Source of the DNA: CBDFKB01 sp965248715
GTDB lineage: Bacteria > Pseudomonadota > Alphaproteobacteria > Rhizobiales > Rhizobiaceae
DNA: 64,000 nucleotides
Direction of reading: 5' to 3'
Assembly: GCA_965248715.1 (NCBI GenBank)
Contig: CBDFKB010000008.1
Span: 744,001 to 808,000 of the forward strand
The stretch's first letter is position 1. Every line of letters starts with the position of its first letter. Below are positions 34,956-43,391 of this stretch, in pieces. A program made the translations under genes and the position numbers. The notes under the pieces are model-generated. The model saw nothing but the letters and a program-made list of their open reading frames with translations. It made no database searches and was not told the origin of the DNA.

Positions 34956-35416
34956 GCTTCGCTCCGTGGCAGAACAAGATTTGGCGTCCGCCAAATTGCC
35001 AGTTCGTGAACGCACGACACGGCGGATGCCGGGTCGCAAGACGGGCAGGCGCTTCCCTGCGTGGCAGAACAAGATTTGGCGTCCGCCAAATTGCCAGTTC
35101 GTGAACGGACTGCCCGGCGATGCCGGGTCGCAAAACGGGCAAGCGCTTCCCTGCGTGGCAGAACAAGATTTGGCGTCCGCCAAATTGCCAGTTCGTGAAC
35201 GCACGACACGGCGGATGCCGGGTCGGAAAGGAGGCAACCCTCTCCCTGCGTGGCAGAACAAGATTTGGCGTCCGCCAAATTGCCGGTTCGTGAACGCACG
35301 ACACGGCGGATGCCGGGTCGCAAGACGGGCAGGCGCTTCCCTGCGTGGCAGAACAAGATTTGGCGCTAGGCCAAATTGCCAGTTCGTGAACGCACGACAC
35401 GGCGGATGCCGGGTCG
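34956..35416. repeat. V elements, five tandem copies (V5-V9)
   Basis: Units at 34956-35036, 35051-35130, 35145-35225, 35243-35320 and 35335-35416. V6 has a variant tail (CTGCCCGGCGATGCCGGG). The first unit begins inside a repeat fragment, GTTTCTATCCCTACCG, so V appears to have been inserted into the repeat stem-loop. Confidence 0.8.
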
Positions 35417-35459
35417 GAAAGCAGACAAAAGCGTGCAGGGGATGCTGGGTCGGAAAATC

Positions 35460-35572
35460 TGAGAAGCGGTTTGTATCATCTTCATGGCCCTTCGACCACA
35501 GGTCTCAGTGCGTTCGTGCGCTTCGAAAGGTCCACTGGACCTTCCGATCCGTCTTCGACGGACCACTTCTCA
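35460..35572. repeat. U element, copy 4
   Basis: 113 bp, same flanks as copies 1 and 3; joins the V5-V9 cluster to array B. Confidence 0.85.
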
Positions 35573-35821
35573 CCTATCCCTGCCGTGCAGGGGATGGGTG
35601 ATCAGGCCGAACAACCGTACGACATGTTTTGGTCTCTAAGTTTCTATCCCTGCCGTGCAGGGGATGGGTGATCAGGTGACGAGTGGAACATCACATTTCC
35701 AAACAGTGAACAAAGGTTTCTATCCCTGCCGTGCAGGGGATGGGTGATCAGGTCGTTTTGAGCGCGAATGCAACGAATGCGGGTGTTTCTATCCCTGCCG
35801 TGCAGGGGATGGGTGATCAGG
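35573..35821 (-). CRISPR. CRISPR array B
   Basis: Truncated repeat 35573-35606, then perfect 37-bp repeats at 35640-35676, 35716-35752 and 35785-35821. Spacers 35607-35639 (33 nt), 35677-35715 (39 nt) and 35753-35784 (32 nt). The last spacer is identical to that of array C. The leader follows at the right, so the array is read leftwards. Confidence 0.93.
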
Positions 35822-36007
35822 TTACCCCTAAACAAGGTTTTGAATCAATATTAAAATTAATCAATATATCCAAGGCAAAGGCCTTTATATTGCAATCGAA
35901 AAGAACGAAACAGGAACAATAATCAGTGTCTTCCATAATATAATATACATATCAAATATTTACACCTATTCCAAGGCAAACTTTCTAATGGAGAGTGGGT
36001 TTTCCAC
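35822..36007 (-). promoter_or_regulatory. CRISPR leader, copy 2
   Basis: 186 bp, nearly identical to copy 1, ending against the repeat fragment GTTTCTATCCCTACCG at 36008-36023. Holds AT-rich tracts with candidate minus-strand promoter elements. Confidence 0.8.
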
Positions 36008-36022
36008 GTTTCTATCCCTACC

Positions 36023-36424
36023 GCTTCCCTGCGTGGCAGAGCAAGATTTGGCGTCCGCCAAATTGCAAGTTCGTGAACGGACTGCCCGGCGATGCCGGGT
36101 CGCAAGACGGCAAGCGCTTCGCTCCGTGGCAGAGCAAGATTTGGCGTAAGGCCAAATTGCCGGTTCGTGAACGCACGACACGGCGGATGCCGGGTCGCAA
36201 GACGGGCAAGCGCTTCGCTCCGTGGCAGAACAAGATTTGGCGTCCGCCAAATTGCCAGTTCGTGAACGCACGACACGGCGGATGCCGGGTCGGAAAGCAG
36301 ACAAAAGCGTGCAGGGGATGCTGGGTCGGAAGACAGGCAGGCGCTTCCCTGCGTGGCAGAACAAGATTTGGCGCTAGGCCAAATTGCCAGTTCGTGAACG
36401 CACGACACGGCGGATGCCGGGTCG
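36023..36424. repeat. V elements, four copies (V10-V13)
   Basis: Units at 36023-36102, 36116-36197, 36212-36292 and 36343-36424. The last two are separated by a link GGAAAGCAGACAAAAGC plus a repeat fragment GTGCAGGGGATGCTGG, i.e. one join where U is missing. Confidence 0.8.
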
Positions 36425-36467
36425 GAAAGCAGGCAAAAGCGTGCAGGGGATGCTGGGTCGCAAAATC

Positions 36468-36579
36468 TGAAAGCGGTTTGTATCATCTTCATGGCCCTTC
36501 GACCACAGGTCTCAGTGCGTTCGTGCGCTTCGAAAGGTCCACTGGACCTTCCGATCCGTCTTCGACGGACCACTTCTCA
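36468..36579. repeat. U element, copy 5
   Basis: 112 bp; the left end reads TGAAAGCGG, one base shorter than other copies. Flanks are as in the other copies. Confidence 0.82.
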
Positions 36580-36682
36580 CCTATCCCTGCCGTGCAGGGG
36601 ATGGGTGATCAGGTCGTTTTGAGCGCGAATGCAACGAATGCGGGTGTTTCTATCCCTGCCGTGCAGGGGATGGGTGATCAGG
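36580..36682 (-). CRISPR. CRISPR array C (next to cas6)
   Basis: Truncated repeat 36580-36613, one spacer 36614-36645 (identical to 35753-35784), and a perfect repeat 36646-36682, followed by leader copy 3. The smallest array; its spacer, repeat and leader together duplicate the end of array B. Confidence 0.88.
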
Positions 36683-36874
36683 TTACCCCTAAACAAGGTT
36701 TTGAATCAATATTAAAATTAATCAATATATCCAAGGCAAAGGCCTTTATATTGCAATCTAAAAGAACGAAATAGGAACAATAATCAGTGTTTTCCATAAT
36801 ATAATATACATATCAAATGTTTACAGCCATTCCAAGGCAAACAGCCTATTTGAGATCTGGAATTATCGAGAAAT
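36683..36874. promoter_or_regulatory. CRISPR leader, copy 3, and cas6 upstream region
   Basis: Matches the other leaders for about 160 bp, then diverges near 36842 and runs into cas6. Because cas6 reads rightwards and array C leftwards, this is probably a divergent control region. Being next to a cas gene, it is the likely ancestral leader. Confidence 0.75.
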
Positions 36875-37978
36875 TTGATTGCTTATTTGATAAAAAAATT
36901 GGGCCGCACAAGTTCAGATGAGATCAAAAGCTGGCCAAAATATTTACTCACACCATGTTTTTCTGTCTTAATGCGCCAGCAGATGGCTAATTATCAAAAT
37001 TGCATATGGGCGGGCAGTAGCGGGAGACTGGAAATCTTGGTCGGTTTGAGCGCGAGTGAATTCTATCAGCGGTTAAGCAATCCAAGCGAGTGTGCAGATA
37101 GTGCAACCCTTGGCGAAAGATGGCATTTTCAGGCGATTGAAGTGTGTCTTGCCGGGCTTGGCGCCTTTGCTGATTTGCCGGGCCTGCTCAACAAGGTGCG
37201 CGGTGCATTAGGCAATGTGTTGCTGGCGGGAGCCTCCCCGGAGGTGCGACAGGGGCAGATTTGCCGCTCGACCCCTTGTTGCGCCGCCGAGGTGTTCTTT
37301 GCGCCAAAACCTGACATTGATATCGGTTTTGCCGGATTGAGGGCACAAATTGCCAAACCTTTTGTGCTGGCTGCGGAAAAATATGGCAGCCGGGATTTGC
37401 TCATCCGCATGACGGTGTTTGGATTGGCTGAATATTGGGGGCAGGCTGCATGTGAGGCGCTGGTTGCCGCCCTGCGCGATCAGGTGCACTGGAAAAAACT
37501 GGCGGCCGGCAAATATTTCGTGCCGGCGACAATCGATGTTGAGGCGGTGCGGATTGTCGATCATCAATTGAGTGTGCCACCGGTTTGCCCCAAGGAATGC
37601 ACATTATCCTTCATCACCCCGCTGGACAGCGAGCGCACTAAGATTGCCGATGCCCCGCACCGGATATTGAAAAAACTGCTGGTGCGCGTGGCGTTGATGG
37701 CGCGCTGGCAGGGTGTTCGATTATCGGAAAATCTTGATATGCTTTACCAGAGGTGGGAAAGACTTGAATGCGGTTTCAAGGGCCTGGTGCATACCACCAA
37801 CCTGCGGCTGGATTCGAACAGAAATGGGCAGAGCGGGTTTCGCGAAGTCTCCATGCTGGAGCTGACCATTGCCGGAGATTTGGCGACATTGTGGCCATTT
37901 CTGCAAATCGGGCAGATCACCCATATTGGCCGTGGGGCGGTGAAGGGGCTGGGGCGGTTTGCGGTGTCGGTTGAGTAG
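36875..37978 (+). CDS. cas6: Cas6-family pre-crRNA endoribonuclease
   Basis: 367 residues if the TTG at 36875 is used; ATG at 36971 (335 residues) is an alternative. Cas6 cuts the precursor crRNA in the repeat, 8 nt upstream of the spacer. Seen: LRGALG-like LNKVRGALGNVLL, a series of cysteines (CRSTPCC), AKPFVLAAEKYGSRDLLIRM, and the C-terminal RAMP glycine-rich loop THIGRGAVKGLGRFAVS, as in COG5551-type Cas6. Residues 1-80 have no counterpart that I recognise. The gene is separate from the cmr operon by the array region, on the same strand. Confidence 0.85.
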   Translation: MIAYLIKKLGRTSSDEIKSWPKYLLTPCFSVLMRQQMANYQNCIWAGSSGRLEILVGLSASEFYQRLSNPSECADSATLGERWHFQAIEVCLAGLGAFADLPGLLNKVRGALGNVLLAGASPEVRQGQICRSTPCCAAEVFFAPKPDIDIGFAGLRAQIAKPFVLAAEKYGSRDLLIRMTVFGLAEYWGQAACEALVAALRDQVHWKKLAAGKYFVPATIDVEAVRIVDHQLSVPPVCPKECTLSFITPLDSERTKIADAPHRILKKLLVRVALMARWQGVRLSENLDMLYQRWERLECGFKGLVHTTNLRLDSNRNGQSGFREVSMLELTIAGDLATLWPFLQIGQITHIGRGAVKGLGRFAVSVE

Positions 37979-38127
37979 GACGCGATCCACTCAATGCATT
38001 ATTGGGCCGTGATTGCGGCGGTGGCGATTGCGGCGGTGGCGGCTTGGTTGGTGCCTGGCTTGTTCCGGCGTTTGATTGCGCCCCAGTTTACGCAAAGTCC
38101 TTTGATCGCCATAGATGCGGGCCTGGT

Positions 38128-38196
38128 CGCGCTATCTCTTTGTTCATGGGTGTCGTTTTTCCCAAAACCGGTACCCACTTTTGGGTGACACGCTCT
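38128..38196. repeat. Rhizobiales-type palindromic element
   Basis: GTGTCGTTTTTCCCAAAACCGG and CCACTTTTGGGTGACACGCTCTA form the stem-loop seen also at 21726-21834 and 54005-54113. Confidence 0.65.
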
Positions 38197-38239
38197 ATTC
38201 AGGTCAATGTCTTCAGCCGTGAGATAGCTATCCACTCCT

Positions 38240-38748
38240 CTAATGTATCAAACAAAGCATCAAAATTGGTGTTCGAGGTTGCTGCGATTGGGGGCACCAA
38301 ATCGGCTTTCCGGTTCGGAAACTCTCTAACACCTTGAATGGTATGGAGGTTTTTGGTGTTCGATAACCCTCATTTCGGCAATAGGCTATGGGTTGGGAAA
38401 AGGCCAGTCTGAGCACTGCGCGTTGCAGGGCGATCTGGCCGGTTTGCCAAAGTTTCCCGATAATTTCCAAAGTATCCAAGGGTTTGCGAGGGACTGAAGC
38501 GCCGGTTCTAGTTTTTCCTCGAACGAGCCGGCAGGAGCGGTGTAATTTGCCGCCTGTTGCTGCAATCTTAATCTTGTGTGCTCGAGATCGGCGATCTTGC
38601 CTTCGTACGCGGCGATCACGCTTTCGTTGGTGATCTCGACAATGCGCGCCAACAGCGCCTCGGTTTGTTTTTCGATCTGCCTGATCTGTTGCTTTGCCGA
38701 GTTTAGCGCATTTTCAAACTGGGCCAGTCGCTGATCCGGTACCCGCAC
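38240..38748 (-). pseudogene. C-terminal relic of a large serine recombinase
   Basis: Two overlapping frames join to a coiled-coil region (QIRQIEKQTEALLARIVEIT, then AAYEGKIADLEHTRLRLQQQ) and the tail RAVLRLAFSQPIAYCRNEGY followed by RTPKTSIPFKVLE, which is the C-terminus of zinc-ribbon recombinases of the resolvase family. A frameshift separates them near 38460-38490, and the catalytic N-terminal half is missing: a stop lies just upstream of 38748. A degraded integration enzyme on the far side of the CRISPR region from the tRNA. Confidence 0.75.
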
Positions 38749-38875
38749 AAATTAGCGGTGTTTGGAAGTAGAATTTTCTCGGCAGTCAAAATTGCGTCCA
38801 TGCCGGGAAACTTATGCACAAGCTTCATTCTTGCATCATTCTACAGAGGATTTATCTCTGGAGAACAATCAAACA

Positions 38876-39166
38876 ATGAAGTCTTTGAGAAATTGGCAAC
38901 GCGCACTTGATCAGCGATCAACGGAATGTGTGCAGCATCTAACGGCTGCAAAGGACTGGTCTTGTGGTCACGAAGTCTTTGCGGTGGCGGCCGGGTGCGT
39001 GGCAACGCCCAGCAGCATCACCTGGCTGAAACGCGAGTTGGATCGCGAACGCAGGAGAGCGAAAACAAACGGCCGAAACTATTCGCTAAATCGGCACCTT
39101 GCGCTTCTTGAGGCGTTACGAAATCTCAAACAGAAAACGGCGACAAAGGTCATTGGTGCCGAATAA
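38876..39166 (+). CDS. Hypothetical protein
   Basis: 96 residues from ATG at 38876 (MKSLRNWQRALDQRSTECVQ), with GGAGAA about ten bases upstream. Hydrophilic and basic, no recognised domain; the middle (WSCGHEVFAVAAGCVATPSS) is less polar. It could be a spurious frame. Confidence 0.3.
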   Translation: MKSLRNWQRALDQRSTECVQHLTAAKDWSCGHEVFAVAAGCVATPSSITWLKRELDRERRRAKTNGRNYSLNRHLALLEALRNLKQKTATKVIGAE

Positions 39167-39354
39167 TGCCAAAGGAACCCAATATTGATCCATTTGATCA
39201 CAACAATTTTGCCTTCTGACCAACCACATCACGCGCCATGGGGCGAACCCACCCTGTGCAGGCTCAACAAGGCCACAGGGCAAAATCTTGTGGCAGGGGC
39301 ACCGGGGGGGGTATCAACGTGCTGGAATTTCGTCAGATGGGGCGCCTCAGCCCC

Positions 39355-39516
39355 CTAGTGGAATGAATTTGACATTTGGTGCCCATTTGCAGCTTCGTCG
39401 TTTGTCAAATTTAAAAATTCCACTAGATTTAGTATCTTGCTAGTGGCTCTTTTGTCGCCAAGATTTGCAAACCTAAGTGTTGCAACGGGACGCAAATGTT
39501 GGAACTGAACCACTAG
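39355..39516. repeat. Interspersed double-hairpin element, copy 3
   Basis: Third copy, 162 bp, with both hairpins kept, but only one clear TGTCAAA unit. The rest of 39167-39863 holds no supported gene. Confidence 0.82.
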
Positions 39517-39863
39517 GGGCGTTACTAAGCTTGCACGATGCGTGAACATCACGCTGCGCTTTGCGCCTGGCAGAACAAACCGGTTTGCTGCCATCAAATT
39601 GGCCTATATCGAGTTGAGCACCTCTAAAAACCCTTCTTTTGGGTCCTGGGAGCAATTTTTCGCTTTTGCGTTCCTCAAATATTTCAACATATTATCCGGT
39701 ACTCGAAACTTCAAAATCACACCCAGTCCAACAAAATCGAGGGTTTTTGGAGGTACTCAGTTTCTTACATCAGGTCTTTTTGACAAACACGGTTGTGGTG
39801 CAAGTCCAAGGATAACCTTGCCGGCCGCTGACATCAAAATTGAGTCGACGCCCGGCAAGTAGA

Positions 39864-40292
39864 TTAGGAAGACTTGCCGCGTTTGCGGCCAAGACCCATT
39901 TCGCGTGCCAGACGCGACCGTGCGGCAGCGTAATTTGGCGCAACCATCGGATAGTCGGGACCAAGACCCCATTTCTCCCGGTACTGTTCCGGTGACAAAT
40001 CGTAGTGGGTTTTCAGATGGCGCTTCAGTGATTTGAACTTTTTGCCGTCTTCAAGGCAAATCAGATAATCGTCGGTAAGCGATTTCTTGACCGATACCGC
40101 CGGTTTTGGCTTTTCCGCATGTTGGCCGGCTGGTGCCGCATATGCTTTGCCAAGTGCCCCATGAATGTCAGCGATCAACGCGGAAAGGTCCGACATGGAG
40201 ACCGGGTTGTTGCTCACATAGGCGGATACCACATCCGCCGTAAGTTCGATCAGCGGATCACCGCTAATAGAGGTAGCTTGAATCTGTTCCAT
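39864..40292 (-). CDS. mucR: MucR/Ros-family zinc-finger transcriptional regulator
   Basis: 142 residues from ATG at 40292 (MEQIQATSISGDPLIELTAD). The MucR domain has LTADVVSAYVSNN, the zinc-finger region CLEDGKKFKSLKRHLKTHY, and the DNA-binding YREKWGLGPDYPMVAPNYA followed by a basic tail. Family members repress or activate exopolysaccharide, motility and virulence genes in Hyphomicrobiales and act in H-NS-like fashion on AT-rich DNA. Longer starts up to 40388 were not favoured. Confidence 0.92.
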   Translation of the reverse strand: MEQIQATSISGDPLIELTADVVSAYVSNNPVSMSDLSALIADIHGALGKAYAAPAGQHAEKPKPAVSVKKSLTDDYLICLEDGKKFKSLKRHLKTHYDLSPEQYREKWGLGPDYPMVAPNYAAARSRLAREMGLGRKRGKSS

Positions 40293-40895
40293 TTCAATCT
40301 CGTTCTCTGTTTTGTTTTGAGTTGCCGGCTTCAACGCCTCACGCATATTGTTTTTCGCGTGCAGCCCCACAAAGCGAATGGCAACCAATTTCCGGTTAGA
40401 ACATTGTATGGTGGTAAGTCAAGTGTTGAATATTGCATATTTTCAATTTTTCTCGAAAAGCTACACAATAAAACTCGGGTTTTGGAAAAATTTTCACAAT
40501 TCATTTCCAATTTTATTTGTTCTTACAGGGAAATATCCCTAAAGAATTTTAGTCAAAGTATATACAACTACGAGAAGAAAATTTAAATACACGTTAAAAT
40601 TACAACCAATGTTTCATTTGAACAATTAAATCAGACAACTGCTGAATGTGCAGATGGACGCCGGACTCCCAATTCGATTTTACAAGTGTAAAACAAATTG
40701 CTGTATGGTCGTCAACTTTGCTACAAATTGTGGCTGGGATAAATGACCGCTCATGGAGTGCATAACAAACGCTCTATTCGAAATACGTACCAAATTCGAA
40801 ATTGGGGCTTCGTTTATCTATTAACAAATTCATTGACTTACCATGCCGGTCCTGCAGCCCATGCCGGCCCGTTTATTAAATGTTCGCACAATTCA
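40293..40895. other. Long AT-rich intergenic region upstream of mucR and after mrpD
   Basis: About 600 bases with no convincing gene. The part 40420-40620 is strongly AT-rich, which suits mucR autoregulation. mrpE, mrpF and mrpG would be expected here but are not seen in any frame. Confidence 0.5.
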
Positions 40896-42470
40896 TTAAT
40901 TGGGGAAAACCGAGCCGATATAATCAACCGGCGCCAGTATTCCGACCGCGCTTTGCAGGCTGAGCTCCACCGCAAATCCCGGCGCGATGCCGAGCAAGAC
41001 ACCGATTGATGTCAAAGCGATGATCGGCCCCATGCCAAGGCGCATGAGTTCCGTTAAGCTGATCGTGCCTTCCGCTTCAAATTGTTGTCCCGCTTCAGCC
41101 GGTTGGTTGCGCCAAAATACATAGGCCCATATTCGCCCAAGCGCGATGGTTGAGGTCAGCCCCGCGAACAAAAGGGTCGCAGCGAGCACCCAAGCCCCAG
41201 CGTCGAGTGAGGATTTTACTAGCGCGTATTTCGGCCAGAAGCCGGACATCGGCGGCAGACCCGAAATTGCCAGGAAGGCGATGAAGAAAACCACTGCCAA
41301 TACTGGTGCACGCCGATACAACCCGCCGAGATTGCGAATATCAAAAGAACCGGCAATATAAGCGATCGTGCCGGCCAGCAGATACAAAACTGTCAACATG
41401 ATCATGGAGTGATAGGCATAAAGAACCACCCCGGAGATCGCCAGTGTGCCCGATACAGCAATGCCGGCCATCATCGAACCGATGCCGGAAATCACTAGAT
41501 AACCGGCGATGCGACGGATATCGGTTTGGGCCAGGGCGCCGAAGGCACCGACCAACATGGTCAAGACCGCAACCACAGCGATCGATTGGGCCAGCATATC
41601 GCGGGCATCGGCCAACAACATGACGTTGATGCGCAGCAACGCATAGATCCCCAACTTGGTCAAAAGGCCGGCAAACAGGGCAGAAACCACGATACGCGGG
41701 GTGTGATAGGACGCCGGCAGCCAGAAATTAACCGGAAAGGCAGCAGCTTTCATGCCAAGCGCCAACAAGAACAAAGCGCCGATCGTAGCAATCGGCACGC
41801 CATCAGCGCGTTCTGGCATCTTGCGGACGATATCCGCCATGTTGAGGGTCCCCATCGCCCCGTAAAGAAAGGCGGTGGCGAGCAGGAAAAGCGTGGTCGC
41901 CACCAGGTTCATGAATGCATATTTCATGGCCCCGTCGAGCTGCTCCATTTGCGAACCGAACACGATCAGCCCGAACGATGAGATCAGCACTACTTCCAAC
42001 CACACATAGACGTTGAAAATATCGCCGGTCAGCAAGCAACCGCAGATGCCCGCCATCATCAGCAGTAGAAACGAAAAATAGCCGTGCGCGCGCTCTTTCG
42101 GGCTGACTTCCTGGAACGAATACAAGCAGACGAAAAATCCGACCACCGAAGCGACCAATGCAAAAGAAGCGCCAAGCACGTCTGCGGTAAATGCGATGCC
42201 GAAGGGTGGCAACCAGCTCCCCATCATCATGGTCAATGGGCCAGCTTTCGTCACATGAAGCAGCAAAAACCCGCAGCAAACCACCAATGCGGCCAATCCA
42301 GCCACCGCCAGCGGTGCCTGCAGGTTAGGAGATCGGCGTAACATTAAGAGCATTGCGGCAACGATCAAAGGAATAGCCACGGGAAGGATCGCCAGCCATT
42401 GCACCGGTTCAATCGGCAAATTTACCAGTGCGCTACTTGCATCTGATGCTCCTTGAATATCAGCGGCCAT
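40896..42470 (-). CDS. mrpD: Na+/H+ antiporter subunit MrpD
   Basis: 524 residues, about 14 membrane segments. Homologous to NuoM/N-type proton channels of complex I, with conserved lysines and glutamate in the channel; EVVLISSFGLIVFG and YHSMIMLTVLYLLAG are typical. Fourth in the order mrpA-B-C-D, reading leftwards; 126 bp separate it from mrpC. Confidence 0.93.
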   Translation of the reverse strand: MAADIQGASDASSALVNLPIEPVQWLAILPVAIPLIVAAMLLMLRRSPNLQAPLAVAGLAALVVCCGFLLLHVTKAGPLTMMMGSWLPPFGIAFTADVLGASFALVASVVGFFVCLYSFQEVSPKERAHGYFSFLLLMMAGICGCLLTGDIFNVYVWLEVVLISSFGLIVFGSQMEQLDGAMKYAFMNLVATTLFLLATAFLYGAMGTLNMADIVRKMPERADGVPIATIGALFLLALGMKAAAFPVNFWLPASYHTPRIVVSALFAGLLTKLGIYALLRINVMLLADARDMLAQSIAVVAVLTMLVGAFGALAQTDIRRIAGYLVISGIGSMMAGIAVSGTLAISGVVLYAYHSMIMLTVLYLLAGTIAYIAGSFDIRNLGGLYRRAPVLAVVFFIAFLAISGLPPMSGFWPKYALVKSSLDAGAWVLAATLLFAGLTSTIALGRIWAYVFWRNQPAEAGQQFEAEGTISLTELMRLGMGPIIALTSIGVLLGIAPGFAVELSLQSAVGILAPVDYIGSVFPN

Positions 42471-42596
42471 GATCAGTTAACCTTCCGTTCGGGAAAACGC
42501 ACACGTGCCGCAAAGCGCGGGAAAAAAAGGTTTGTTGCCACTGACAGCCAATCAGAAAAATACGATCGGAAAGATTATACATCGCAGGTTAGAGCC

Positions 42597-42974
42597 CTAA
42601 AATCCAACCGGCGGCGGCAGATTTGCCACCGGTTCTGCGACCCGCATTTCCTCAGTGTCATCGGTTCCCAGCACCTGATAGGCGCGAAACCCAAGCACCA
42701 ACAAAAACGCGAAAATCGAAAAAGAAATTACAATCGCTGTCAAGATTAGCGCTTGCGGCAGGGGATTAGCGATATCACCGGCCAGCGCGACCCCCGATGG
42801 ACCGATGATCGGCGGCACGTCGCGGGTTAGCCGGCCAGCGGTGAAGATCAACAAATTGGCCGCGTTGCCTAAAATGGCAACACCGAGCAGGATGCGGATC
42901 AAATGGCGCGAAAGCATCAAATATATGGCAACGCCGAAGAAGCAGCCGGCTAAGACTGATAACGCGATTTCCAT
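42597..42974 (-). CDS. mrpC: Na+/H+ antiporter subunit MrpC
   Basis: 125 residues with three membrane segments, homologous to NuoK. Begins MEIALSVLAGCFFGVAIYLM and contains GVAILGNAANLLIF. 3 bp after mrpB. Confidence 0.93.
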   Translation of the reverse strand: MEIALSVLAGCFFGVAIYLMLSRHLIRILLGVAILGNAANLLIFTAGRLTRDVPPIIGPSGVALAGDIANPLPQALILTAIVISFSIFAFLLVLGFRAYQVLGTDDTEEMRVAEPVANLPPPVGF

Positions 42975-42977
42975 TGC

Positions 42978-43391
42978 TCAGCCTTCCTCTTCCAGAGACA
43001 AAACAACCGCAGAAATGGTGCCTACAACGACCATGTAGACGCCGATGTCGAACAATAATGGGGTCGACAGCGGCAGTTCGAAACCGCCAAATCCGGGAAA
43101 CCACCACAAGCCGGTCAGATAACCGTTGCCGGTAACCATCGACGGCAGTCCGGACAGGGCCGCAAGCAACAGGCCGCATGCGGCGAGGGTCATTGGACGA
43201 AACCGCATGCGGTTGCGCACAGAACTTGGACCAAAGGCGACGCCGTAAATTGCCAGCGCCGAAGCAGCAATCAATCCGCCGATAAAGCCGCCACCGGGCT
43301 CGTTGTGGCCACGCAATAATACAAAAATCGAGAACAGGATCATCAAGCTGGCGAGAAAAGGAGCGACTGTCCGAAAGATGATCGTACTCAT
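42978..43391 (-). CDS. mrpB: Na+/H+ antiporter subunit MrpB
   Basis: 137 residues with four hydrophobic segments; FRTVAPFLASLMILFSIFVL and HNEPGGGFIGGLIAASA are the MnhB signature. Start overlaps the mrpA stop (ATGA). Confidence 0.93.
   Translation of the reverse strand: MSTIIFRTVAPFLASLMILFSIFVLLRGHNEPGGGFIGGLIAASALAIYGVAFGPSSVRNRMRFRPMTLAACGLLLAALSGLPSMVTGNGYLTGLWWFPGFGGFELPLSTPLLFDIGVYMVVVGTISAVVLSLEEEG

Noticed and set aside
33562..36774. Long open frames on both strands through the repeat region, with repeated peptides
   Set aside because: They follow the V and U repeats in several frames at once, have no ribosome binding sites and no domain; the DNA repeats explain them.
23510..38750. 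Direct repeat of the tRNA 3' end as an att site
   Set aside because: No copy of the GGTTCGAGTCCC to CCA region was found downstream by eye; kept only as a suggestion within a finding.
39542..39862. Plus-strand frame of 106 codons before mucR
   Set aside because: No ribosome binding site or domain; composition not gene-like.
40743..41009. Plus-strand frame after mrpD as a possible small gene
   Set aside because: Overlaps the mrpD 3' end, no start signal and no similarity noticed; not an mrpE, F or G.
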